A stretch of 8,702 nt of DNA from Chloroflexota bacterium (GCA_005881495.1 VBHI01000110.1:1-8702), one strand, 5' to 3'. Shown: positions 1-5,808, counted from the stretch's first letter. The notes: generated by a model not told the origin, from the sequence alone. Numbers and translations are program-made.

Positions 1-723
1 CTCCTTCAAGAAACAGGCGATCAGCACACCATTGATTACGTGTAGTGCAATCACCACAAAAAAGCCCCAGGTCCCCAACAGGCTGCTGACTTTCCCACCA
101 AAGGGAATCGCCAGGGCCAGACCTCCTACAGTGGCGACTTCAAAAGCAGTCATCACTCGTGCTCGCAGCTTTTCCGAACTACTGGTGGCTTCGGTGAGAT
201 AGCCCAGGCTTGCTGGTGCATTGAGCGCGGTTGCCGCCCCTTCGAGTAAGCGACCCACCAGCACCAACAGCAGCAGAACCACCAACCAGGTGTCAAATGG
301 GCTAGCATGCGGGTGAGGAAAGAACAAAGTGGCACCGACAAGGCAGAGGGCTGCAACACTTCCCACGAGTGGTGCGGAAAGCAGGAAAGGTTTGCTGCCC
401 ATGCGATCAGAGAGACTGCCCACGATGGGAGCTAACACGAGTTCACTGATATAGAATGCTTCGAGCACAAGGGCAACGATGGTCGCCGAGGTGAAGTGCT
501 CGCCTAGATAGAAACCGAGCAGCACAAAACTGGTACGACCGGCAATGCGCAGCAATAGCGTAGAAAGAATAGCAGCAAGGATGGAGCTACTAGCCGCCGG
601 CATGCTCGCTTTGGGCTGCTTCTGCCGCTGTTTGCTTACTTTACGCTCCTGGTCGAGAATCTGGCTGGATGATGTATCGACTAATCGAGGTATGTCAGGA
701 TCGAGTATAAGTGTTTGGCTCAT
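1..723 (-). CDS. MFS transporter, N-terminal 241 residues (runs off the left edge)
   Basis: This is the N-terminal half of a major facilitator superfamily permease, an inner-membrane secondary transporter whose substrate cannot be told from this part. The first ~45 residues are hydrophilic and cytoplasmic-looking, with a basic patch (KQRQKQPK). Hydrophobic segments follow at about 48-72, 80-101, 112-133, 145-165 and two more before the edge, so about six helices are visible. The loop after the second helix carries MFS motif A, GSLSDRMGSK, at residues 102-111 (D106, R107, G109). The fourth-helix region reads GRLLEGAATALNAPASLGYL, as in drug/metabolite exporters of this superfamily. The start is ATG at 723, with a modest GGAAAA ribosome site about 8 nt upstream. 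The reading frame is open to base 1, so the C-terminal half is missing only because the window ends. Family assignment is firm; an efflux role is only a guess. Confidence 0.9.
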   Translation of the reverse strand, partial: MSQTLILDPDIPRLVDTSSSQILDQERKVSKQRQKQPKASMPAASSSILAAILSTLLLRIAGRTSFVLLGFYLGEHFTSATIVALVLEAFYISELVLAPIVGSLSDRMGSKPFLLSAPLVGSVAALCLVGATLFFPHPHASPFDTWLVVLLLLVLVGRLLEGAATALNAPASLGYLTEATSSSEKLRARVMTAFEVATVGGLALAIPFGGKVSSLLGTWGFFVVIALHVINGVLIACFLKE

Positions 724-931
724 TTTTATTTTCCAATGCAATGTATCTTAATGCGTTTTATTGGTTTCTTTATACAGCATATTTTTCAGTAGATACCTAT
801 TGAAGTGTTCGAGCACTTCTCAATATACATACCCTTCCACCCATGAGCTGCTGAAGTCCGTTTATCTCGGATACGTACATAAAGATTGGAGCGACTGGTG
901 TAATAAGAGGCTGGTCTACATTTCTCCTGTC
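724..931. other. Intergenic leader between the small protein gene and the MFS gene
   Basis: No coding region is convincing here. The stretch is more A+T-rich than its neighbours and should hold the promoter of the minus-strand transporter. TATAAA on the minus strand (around 768-773) is the best -10-like hexamer, but it lacks a good -35. The only strong structure is the palindrome at 802-819. I see no clear terminator for the gene ending at 932. Confidence 0.4.
802..819. promoter_or_regulatory. 18-bp near-perfect palindrome upstream of the MFS gene, candidate operator
   Basis: GAAGTGTTCGAGCACTTC is palindromic at 8 of 9 base-pair positions, with one T/G mismatch. It lies 79-96 bp before the transporter start. 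On the minus strand a TTGAGA hexamer (823-818) abuts it, so it would sit in the spacer of a weak promoter whose -10 is not convincing. A repressor operator controlling the permease is a reasonable reading. A hairpin in an RNA leader is the alternative. Confidence 0.4.
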
Positions 932-1159
932 TTATTTTTCCATTTTGCCGCTCATGACAAGATACTTGAGGAACTCTAAATGATGCATGACGGAAGCACG
1001 ATCACTCCCACCACTCTGGTAGCGCTGCCGCAGCCCCAGCAGGGAAACGATCTGCTCAGCGGAAAAGTCGCATTGGGTCAGGGTGTCGATGTCAGAGGCA
1101 CCTGTCTCTTCGTATGTTGTGATTTCACGATCTTCTTTATGAGCGACGTATGGGTTCAT
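932..1159 (-). CDS. Small conserved-looking hypothetical protein, 75 residues
   Basis: I do not know a function for this protein. It is probably real: the ATG at 1159 is preceded by a good ribosome site (GAAAGGA, 7 nt spacing on the minus strand), and the composition is that of a soluble folded protein. Residues 1-28 are polar and acidic, and may be disordered. From about residue 29 the sequence looks like a short helical domain: FSAEQIVSLLGLRQRYQ, a Gly-Gly-Ser-Asp-Arg turn, then LEFLKYLVMSGKMEK at the C-terminus. The SAEQI...LL..LR..Y pattern followed by a basic Leu-rich helix resembles small uncharacterised proteins I associate with Ktedonobacteria, but that is recollection and not a search result. 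There is no signal peptide, membrane segment or metal-binding motif. It lies 208 bp upstream of the transporter on the same strand, so co-transcription is possible but not shown. Confidence 0.6.
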   Translation of the reverse strand: MNPYVAHKEDREITTYEETGASDIDTLTQCDFSAEQIVSLLGLRQRYQSGGSDRASVMHHLEFLKYLVMSGKMEK

Positions 1160-1488
1160 CTTTCTATCCTTTCGCCATGCGCCGCCATGATGTCAGGCTC
1201 CAAACGAGCACCTTACCAGACCCTCAGCAGCGCAAATTGTTTGTACTCACCGCAGGGTATTCTCCCTTGCTTCAGTAAGTATAGGTCCTGACGCCGCTCT
1301 GACGGAACTGGCATCCGAACTATTTCCCCTAGGTCTTTGGACGTAGGGATCCTCTACATCAAGAGTAAGTGGGTTATCACTTGATTGCTGATCCACCTCG
1401 GATGAACAATCAACCGCTGCGGTACTTCAACTCAGCACGCTTTCGCTAGCGACGTCCAGGCGGAAGCACCTCACGTTGCAACCTGACA
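1160..1488. other. Noncoding region with a series of hairpins and palindromes
   Basis: No gene is supported here. The region separates the minus-strand small gene from the plus-strand gene at 1591, so it must hold the divergent promoters. Visible structures are: CCCTAGGTC/GACGTAGGG (1327-1348, 9-bp arms with one mismatch, 4-nt loop); TTGATTG/CAATCAA arms with an inner ATCC/GGAT stem (1381-1413); and the perfect 10-bp palindrome TCGCTAGCGA (1443-1452). None has a following T-run, so they are not ordinary terminators. I do not recognise a known riboswitch or small-RNA consensus. Confidence 0.4.
1381..1413. repeat. Imperfect inverted repeat (7-bp arms plus an inner 4-bp stem)
   Basis: TTGATTG at 1381-1387 pairs with CAATCAA at 1407-1413. 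Inside, ATCC (1391-1394) pairs with GGAT (1400-1403) across a 5-nt loop, with 3-nt unpaired stretches between the two stems. It has no T-tract. It may be an operator or a structured RNA element; nothing else identifies it. Confidence 0.4.
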
Positions 1489-1504
1489 ATACGACATATC
1501 GTAT
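1489..1504. promoter_or_regulatory. Operator site 1 of 3, ATACGACATATCGTAT
   Basis: This 16-bp palindrome matches at 7 of 8 pairs (perfect form ATACGATATATCGTAT), centred at 1496/1497. Its core is shared with the two sites downstream, at centre-to-centre distances of 26 and then 31 bp. AT-rich palindromes of this type are common in front of PadR-family and other small winged-helix autoregulated genes. The regulator assignment is inference, since none is encoded in the window. Confidence 0.6.
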
Positions 1505-1505
1505 A

Positions 1506-1533
1506 TTGGAATAAGAATGATATATCGTATTGT
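1506..1533 (+). promoter_or_regulatory. Candidate promoter of the 1591 gene
   Basis: TTGGAA at 1506-1511 and TATTGT at 1528-1533 are 16 bp apart and correctly placed for transcription of the gene at 1591. Both hexamers deviate from consensus. The interest lies in their overlap with the operator array: site 1 lies just upstream, site 2 in the spacer, and site 3 near the predicted transcript start or leader. Confidence 0.35.
1519..1526. promoter_or_regulatory. Operator site 2 of 3, GATATATC core
   Basis: The 8-bp perfect palindrome GATATATC is followed by GTAT, so the right half-site (TATCGTAT) is identical to that of site 1 while the left half is degenerate (AATGATA). It lies between a possible -35 TTGGAA (1506-1511) and a possible -10 TATTGT (1528-1533, 16-bp spacer). 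Protein bound there would block that promoter. Confidence 0.5.
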
Positions 1534-1547
1534 TTCTGTGGGCAGAA

Positions 1548-1559
1548 GCGATATATCGC
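1548..1559. promoter_or_regulatory. Operator site 3 of 3, GCGATATATCGC
   Basis: This is a perfect 12-bp palindrome centred at 1553/1554 and sharing the CGATATATCG core with the other two sites. It lies about 15 bp before the ribosome site of the 1591 gene, so it would act as a downstream operator. Confidence 0.6.
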
Positions 1560-1590
1560 AAAATTTCCAAATCAGAAAGGAGCAACAACT

Positions 1591-1968
1591 ATGTTTGGTC
1601 GTCGATTCTGGCAATTCGACTCCCCGTTTGCACAAAGAGACTGGGAAGGATGGACTCCTCCCTGGCTGCAACGTGATTGGAGCGGTCCTCGTGGCCCTCG
1701 CACCTTTGGAAGGCCTCCATTTGGCCACCATGGCCCCTTTGGCCCGGGCGGCCAGTGGGGATCACCCGAGCAGCAAGCGCTCATGCGTGAGGCTGCAGAA
1801 GTTGCCCAGCTCTTTGCCATCGCTGGTCGCCGCGCCCTCAGTAACCCGGAAAACCTGGCACAACTGCGAGCCCTTCTCGATCGCAATCGCAAGGAACTGG
1901 CCACCATCATCGGCTCATCCACCCCGTCCGGCAGCACAGGCGAAGCGTCAGAAGTTGAACAGGCCTGA
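1591..1968 (+). CDS. Small Gly/Pro-rich protein with a helical tail, PadR-like without the winged helix
   Basis: Function is not established. The ATG at 1591 has a strong ribosome site (GAAAGGAG, 8 nt spacing). The 125-residue product has two parts. Residues 1-58 are low-complexity, rich in Gly, Pro, Phe, Trp and Arg (MFGRRFW, then PPFGHHGPFGPGG), and look disordered. Residues 59-112 look like two amphipathic helices (QQALMREAAEVAQLFAIAG and LAQLRALLDRNRKELATII), followed by a Ser/Gly/Glu tail. The head resembles the N-terminal extensions of PadR-family regulators, and the helices resemble their C-terminal dimerisation helices, yet the ~75-residue winged helix that should lie between them is absent. 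The three palindromic operators upstream fit a gene under PadR-type control. It may be a partner or antagonist of such a regulator, or an unrelated stress protein. The gene ends at a strong terminator and appears monocistronic. Confidence 0.7.
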   Translation: MFGRRFWQFDSPFAQRDWEGWTPPWLQRDWSGPRGPRTFGRPPFGHHGPFGPGGQWGSPEQQALMREAAEVAQLFAIAGRRALSNPENLAQLRALLDRNRKELATIIGSSTPSGSTGEASEVEQA

Positions 1969-2046
1969 CGCCACGTCGTCAGCGCACATGCTTCGAGCCT
2001 GGCCTGTAGGCTCCTGGCCACGCGCTGATTACTTGAACATCAGCTC

Positions 2047-2097
2047 TGAGAGAAAACAAGTGGGCATCTTCATTTGATGCCCACTTGTTTTCTCTCA
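2047..2097. terminator. Strong, probably bidirectional terminator hairpin
   Basis: Two perfect 22-nt arms (2047-2068 and 2076-2097) flank a 7-nt loop, TTCATTT. The stem is G+C-rich at the loop (GGGCATC/GATGCCC) and A+T-rich in the outer half (GAAAAC/GTTTTC), so each strand ends in a U-rich 3' arm. It lies between the convergent genes ending at 1968 (plus) and 2116 (minus) and suits both. It is only 18 bp past the kinase stop codon. Confidence 0.85.
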
Positions 2098-2115
2098 TCT
2101 TGTAGCCTCCATCAT

Positions 2116-2649
2116 TCATTGGGGCCTTGTTTCAAGAATATAGGATAGGCATTGCTCCAGACAGTGCTGTGGCTCATCTTCTGTATTCACTAGTAGTTTT
2201 GGCTCATCAATCTCCTCGAAACGTGCCTTGATCGCGAGGTAGAGAGCATAGTCTCGATTGCCTGCCAGATGCTTTATCTGTGCTGTCCCCACACCCCTTA
2301 GCCGCTGACGAGCCACCTCATCGGAACAGATACACTCAATAATTTTCAGATGCGTCTTGAGTCGCGCTGCAACGTCTTTCACAGCCTCAACTTGATAGCG
2401 GTATGAGAAGGTCCGCCCATCCAGGATAACAAGTTGATGAGGGTCCTTGCGCAGTATGTAGCCGGCAGCCTGAAACAGAATAGACATGCAAAAGTCATCT
2501 TGCTCGGTCGTATATTCAAGCAGAGCAGGAGGAAAGAGAACTGCGCGAATCGTGTCTTTATCCAACACTGTTCCTGAAAGTGCGTGCGCCATTTGCTGAG
2601 CAAGCGTACTCTTTCCCGTTCCAGGGAGTCCCGCCATCGCAATCAACAT
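2116..2649 (-). CDS. P-loop kinase of the AAA_33 type (probable small-molecule or sugar kinase)
   Basis: This is a 177-residue ATP-binding protein of the AAA_33 / zeta-toxin-like kinase group, which usually phosphorylates small metabolites. The Walker A motif GLPGTGKST is at residues 7-15, with K13 and S14 as the nucleotide-binding pair. LDKDTIR (29-35) is where related gluconate and nucleoside kinases place the catalytic acidic residue. VILDGR (74-79) is a Walker-B-like strand. An Arg-rich lid follows around 111-120 (EVARQRLRGV). I chose ATG 2649 because the P-loop then begins at the usual distance from the N-terminus and GAGAGG lies ~10 nt upstream. The frame is also open upstream to GTG 2790, but that part resembles an unrelated enzyme stub. 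Its place behind an isomerase and an epimerase remnant suggests it phosphorylated a sugar or sugar acid in the same pathway. All key motifs are intact, so it may still be functional. Confidence 0.8.
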   Translation of the reverse strand: MLIAMAGLPGTGKSTLAQQMAHALSGTVLDKDTIRAVLFPPALLEYTTEQDDFCMSILFQAAGYILRKDPHQLVILDGRTFSYRYQVEAVKDVAARLKTHLKIIECICSDEVARQRLRGVGTAQIKHLAGNRDYALYLAIKARFEEIDEPKLLVNTEDEPQHCLEQCLSYILETRPQ

Positions 2650-2682
2650 CGTGCTGTATCCTCTCCCTCTTCCTGTATTGTG

Positions 2683-2823
2683 TCCGGGCAGTGCCTGTAA
2701 CCATGCAACCGTCTGAGCCAGGTCCTGACTCTTAAATACAAGTGGGCCCGGAACAATGAGATCCGTTCCTGCTGCACGCAGGAGCGGCACGGTAGCTTCG
2801 CGTATGATATCCGGGTCATCACT
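2683..2823 (-). pseudogene. C-terminal remnant of a ribulose-phosphate 3-epimerase-like enzyme
   Basis: In frame with the kinase and directly upstream is a 47-codon stretch that looks like the last part of a ribulose-phosphate 3-epimerase. It contains REATVPLLRAAGTDLIVPG, then PLVFKSQDLAQTVAWLQAL. The AAGxDxxVxGxxxF pattern is the phosphate-binding loop and last strand of that TIM barrel; E. coli Rpe, as I recall it, has AAGADMFVAGSAIF followed by a similar helix. A TGA stop at 2824-2826 immediately precedes the remnant, and nothing resembling the other ~180 residues lies between it and the isomerase stop at 2845. Most of the gene has therefore been deleted. No stop separates the stub from the kinase start at 2649, so GTG 2790 could in principle yield a fusion, but it lacks the barrel and should not be active. 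The family identity rests on this short match and is moderately secure. Confidence 0.55.
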
Positions 2824-2844
2824 TCAAAAAGGAAATCGGCTTAG

Positions 2845-3815
2845 TCAAGCATCATGTGAGCCAATGTCTTGTAACCCCAATATACGGTAATTGGTCTCGA
2901 CATCTTGCGCGCCAGCTGCGAAATCGTCAAAAGCCCTGGTTGGTACATCGATAAGCATACGACGAATAAACTCGGCGCCTTCGCGTGCGCCCTGCACAGA
3001 ATCCTTGATGCAACATTCCCATTCAAGCACGGCCCAGCCGGTGTAGCCATGCTGCGTCAATTGCGAGAAGATACGCTTGAAGTCAACCTGTCCATCACCT
3101 GTGCTGCGGAAACGCCCCGGGCGTTCTTTCCAGTCTTGATAGCCACCGTAAACACCTGACCGTGGGAGGGGTCGTACAATATATGGACGCGTGGATGATT
3201 GCCGGTTGCCTCCAGGAAGCGTTCAAAGGTGATACCGTCATGCAGGTCTTCGCCCGGGTGAATTTCGTAGGCCAGGTCGATACCGTATTCATCCGCCTTA
3301 TTGAGCAATGGCAGCCAGCGTTTCGCCAGTTCTTGAAAGCCGAGTTCGACCAGTCCTGCTGGACGCTGAGGGAAGGGATACATCGTAGGCCAGAGAAATG
3401 CACCCGAAAAAGTAGGCATGATATGACATCCAAGGTTGTTCGATGCTTGCATGGCTTTGACCATTTGAGCCATCGCCCACTCGGTTCGTTCTTTTGGGTG
3501 TCCATGTAACTCTTCAGGCGCGAAGGCGTCGAATTGTGCATTGTAGGCCGGGTGCACCGCGACCAACTGGCCAATCAGATGTGTTGCCAGTTCTGTGATG
3601 GCCAGCCCGTTGCATCTTCCCTTGAGGTCATCACAGTACTGTTTTGACTCCGCTGCTATATCGAGATCTATCAGGCGTTTATCTGTGGCGGGAATCTGTA
3701 CGCCGATGAAGCCCAGGTCTTTGGCCCATTGGGTGATGTTTTCCAGTGTGTTATAGGGGGGAATATCCTGTGCGTACTGTGCTAAAAACAGCGCTGGTCC
3801 TTTAATTTGTGACAC
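2845..3815 (-). pseudogene. Sugar phosphate isomerase/epimerase (AP-endonuclease-2 fold), internal deletion and frameshift
   Basis: Enzymes of this TIM-barrel family use a divalent metal to interconvert sugars or sugar phosphates. The start is GTG at 3815, with AAAGGTAGG just upstream and an in-frame TAG directly before it. Residues 1-218 are a good family match: PATDKRLIDLD (42-52), a metal-ligand Glu in YEIHPGED (E184), FERFLEATGNHPRV (198-210) and ILYDPSH (D215). After H218 the frame gives 34 unrelated residues and stops at 3057. The family sequence resumes in another frame from 3162, as GVYGGYQDWKERPGRFRSTG, then DFKRIFSQLTQHGYTGWAVLEWE, and ends at the stop codon at 2845. The segment normally between YDPSH and GVYGGY, about 30 residues including the metal-ligand His of the xHVKD strand, is absent. 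The breakpoint is at about 3155-3164. The two parts total ~323 codons against roughly 350 for intact relatives as I recall them. It is either inactive or mis-assembled. Confidence 0.8.
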
Positions 3816-3895
3816 GGGTGCCTACCTTTCTACCACTAAGCAATAACATTTCTCTTATCAGGAAGCGACAGGACGAAGCCATAGTGTTATCGATC

Positions 3896-3923
3896 ATTAT
3901 ATCCTAATCGGTGATGAAGCAAA
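3896..3923 (-). promoter_or_regulatory. Promoter of the isomerase-kinase cluster
   Basis: On the minus strand a perfect TATAAT (3901-3896) is preceded by TTTGCT (3923-3918) with a 16-bp spacer. Transcription would start near 3889, giving a leader of about 75 nt before the GTG at 3815. This is the best -10 box in the window for this cluster. Confidence 0.55.
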
Positions 3924-3932
3924 TCATGCTTC
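3916..3932. promoter_or_regulatory. Inverted repeat GAAGCA-n5-TGCTTC over the -35 box, candidate operator
   Basis: Perfect 6-bp arms at 3916-3921 and 3927-3932 flank AATCA. The element covers the -35 hexamer of the minus-strand promoter and lies 94-110 bp before the divergent phosphotransferase gene. A repressor of the sugar cluster could bind here, but arms this short can arise by chance. Confidence 0.35.
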
Positions 3933-4025
3933 CCATTTTCGTCGCAGCAGGCGGCTAGAAAGTGGAACTAGATCCTGGTTTGTTGTACACTTCTCATGAG
4001 AGAAAGAATATTTCAGGAGAGCGTG

Positions 4026-5084
4026 ATGGATAGTCTGGAAGAAACAATTGCTGTTCGTGCTGGAGAGAACTTTGATCTCGAAAAGGTCGAGCATTACTTG
4101 CGGGATCAGATTGAGGATATAGGGGAGGGTACCTTGCAGGTGCACCAGTTTCCCTCAGGCGCCTCTAACCTGACCTATTTGCTCCAGATTGGCAATTGGG
4201 AAGGAGTGCTGCGCCGCCCACCATTTGGGCCGGTACCCCCAAAAGCGCACGATATGAAACGGGAGTGCAGTCTCTTGCAGAGAATCAACCCGGTCTTTCC
4301 ACTTGCCCCAAAACCCTCCATTTTCTGCGATGATCCGGCTATCTTAGGGGTGCCTTTCTACGTGATGGAACGGCGCAAAGGGGTCATTGTGAATACCTCC
4401 TTCCCGCCAGGAGTAACGCCAACTCCTGATCTGTGCAAGCAAATCTCCCACACAGTGATCGACACGCTGGTACAAATTCATGCCATCGACTGGCACGCAG
4501 CCGGGCTTGCTACATTTGGTCATCCTCCAGGTTTCCTCGAGCGCCAGGTAAAAGGCTGGATTGAACGCTACCACCGCGCCAAAACAGACGACATACCGCA
4601 CGTGGAATCCCTCACCGATTGGCTCGTGTCGCACATTCCACAAAGCCCCGCGCCTACGTTGATCCACAACGACTTTAAGCTGAACAACATGATGCTCGAT
4701 GCGATCGATCTTACTCGCGCTGTCGCCGTATTTGATTGGGAGATGGCAACCATAGGTGATCCCCTCTTCGACCTTGCCATATCTTTAAGCTACTGGGCAA
4801 CAGCCGATGACCCTGAAGAACTGAAAACGATACTCCCAACGGTGACTATGTTTCCAGGGTTTGTGAGCAGGGAGACCTTCATGGAAATCTATGCGCGAAA
4901 GAGTTCCCGCGACCTCTCCTCCATTGACTATTACATGATCTTTGCCTATTTCAAACTGGCAGTGATCATTCAGCAGATCTATGTCCGTTGGAAACGCGGG
5001 CAAACCCAGGATGAGCGTTTCGCCGCATTCGGCAGCCGTGTCCACACGCTTATCATGCACGCAGCGCAGCTTGCCAGGGTGTAG
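4026..5084 (+). CDS. Phosphotransferase family protein (APH fold, ACAD10/11-like kinase)
   Basis: This 352-residue soluble protein has the aminoglycoside-phosphotransferase / choline-kinase fold and most resembles the kinase domain fused to acyl-CoA dehydrogenases ACAD10/11. It probably phosphorylates a small hydroxylated substrate with ATP; that substrate is unknown. GASNLTYLL (residues 45-53) is the nucleotide loop, followed by VLRRPPFGPVPPKAHDM with the family's conserved Arg-Arg-Pro-Pro. The Brenner-type catalytic motif HNDFKLNN is at 214-221 (H214, D216, N221), and the metal-binding DWEMATIGDPLFDL starts at D237. I chose ATG 4026 because CAGGAGA lies 7 nt upstream; the alternative ATG at 3996 adds ten residues without a ribosome site. 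It is divergent from the sugar cluster and convergent with the response regulator (30 bp between stops), so it is probably a single-gene unit. No acyl-CoA dehydrogenase or other partner gene is adjacent. Confidence 0.85.
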   Translation: MDSLEETIAVRAGENFDLEKVEHYLRDQIEDIGEGTLQVHQFPSGASNLTYLLQIGNWEGVLRRPPFGPVPPKAHDMKRECSLLQRINPVFPLAPKPSIFCDDPAILGVPFYVMERRKGVIVNTSFPPGVTPTPDLCKQISHTVIDTLVQIHAIDWHAAGLATFGHPPGFLERQVKGWIERYHRAKTDDIPHVESLTDWLVSHIPQSPAPTLIHNDFKLNNMMLDAIDLTRAVAVFDWEMATIGDPLFDLAISLSYWATADDPEELKTILPTVTMFPGFVSRETFMEIYARKSSRDLSSIDYYMIFAYFKLAVIIQQIYVRWKRGQTQDERFAAFGSRVHTLIMHAAQLARV

Positions 5085-5114
5085 AGAAAGCCGATTTATT
5101 CGACATAGTCGTCC

Positions 5115-5804
5115 TCATAGAGAATCGTTCAGTCGATACCCGAGACATGGTACGGTGATGATGTACTGTGGATGAGCAGGATCGGGCTCCAGTTTGGCGC
5201 GCAGACGGCGTACGACAACCTTCACGTATTCGGTTGCATCGCTATATTGAGGACCCCATACCCGCTGCAGGAGTAACCGGGTGGTCAACACTCTGCCGAC
5301 ATTTCCCGCCAGTTCGGCAAGCAGCGTGTACTCGGTTGGTGTAAGGGGGACAGGACGGCCTGCTACAGAGACTCTGTGCTTCTCTGTGTCGATCTCCATG
5401 GTGCCGCAGACAACCCTGGCTGCTGGGAGCTTGCCCGTGCGGCGCAGTACAGCTCGCACGCGCGCAAGCAGTTCTGCCAGGCGGAACGGCTTGACCAGGT
5501 AGTCGTCGACGCCCAAATCGAGTAAAGACACGATGTCCGCCTCGCTACCTCTGATGCTCAGCACAATGATCGGAGTGTGAGACTGTTCAAGAATGTCCCG
5601 GCAGACTTCCAGCCCATCGCATCTGGGAAGCATCAAGTCCAGTAAGATGAGCTCCGGCGGCTTGTGCTCGAATGCAGCCAGGGCTTCAATCCCATTGGTG
5701 GCGGTCGTCACCTCATACCCGTGGGCAGCCAGGGCATGTTTCACCGCTACCAGGATCCCGGGGTCATCATCCACCAGGAGGATGTGCTGTTTGGCATAAC
5801 TCAT
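5115..5804 (-). CDS. OmpR-family response regulator (KdpE-like)
   Basis: This 229-residue DNA-binding regulator is activated by phosphotransfer from the histidine kinase encoded just upstream. The receiver domain (about 5-120) has the acidic pair D12/D13, phospho-acceptor D56 (LILLDLMLP), S83 in the switch-Thr/Ser position and K105 in the DDYLVKPF motif, so all working residues are present. The winged-helix effector domain spans about 130-227, with PLTPTEYTLLAELAGNVGRV, the recognition-helix region YVKVVVRRLRAKLEP and the closing YIITVPCLGYRL wing. Sequence style is KdpE-like, but the partner kinase lacks KdpD domains and no kdp genes are present, so a potassium role should not be assumed. 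The ATG at 5804 starts 4 bp after the kinase stop, and the ribosome site (GGAGGAA) lies inside the end of the kinase gene. The likely target is the divergent alcohol dehydrogenase promoter. Confidence 0.92.
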   Translation of the reverse strand: MSYAKQHILLVDDDPGILVAVKHALAAHGYEVTTATNGIEALAAFEHKPPELILLDLMLPRCDGLEVCRDILEQSHTPIIVLSIRGSEADIVSLLDLGVDDYLVKPFRLAELLARVRAVLRRTGKLPAARVVCGTMEIDTEKHRVSVAGRPVPLTPTEYTLLAELAGNVGRVLTTRLLLQRVWGPQYSDATEYVKVVVRRLRAKLEPDPAHPQYIITVPCLGYRLNDSL

Positions 5805-5808
5805 ACCG

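Noticed and set aside
802..819. A LexA/SOS box in the transporter leader
   Set aside because: The palindrome contains CGAAC on one strand, but the matching GTTCG half and spacing of the Gram-positive-type LexA box are absent.
1517..2077. A 186-codon plus-strand frame overlapping the 1591 gene
   Set aside because: It is an out-of-frame shadow: it starts inside the operator array, runs into the terminator stem, lacks a ribosome site and has no recognisable domain, while the 1591 frame has a strong ribosome site.
2116..2790. A single 224-residue kinase starting at GTG 2790
   Set aside because: The first 47 residues resemble the end of an unrelated TIM-barrel epimerase, while the P-loop kinase has its own ribosome site and ATG at 2649.
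3057..3160. The 34-residue C-terminal tail of the isomerase frame as a genuine ending
   Set aside because: The family sequence continues in another frame over the same bases, which shows that this tail is a frameshift product.
3996..4025. The earlier ATG at 3996 as start of the phosphotransferase
   Set aside because: It has no ribosome site, whereas ATG 4026 has CAGGAGA at 7 nt spacing.
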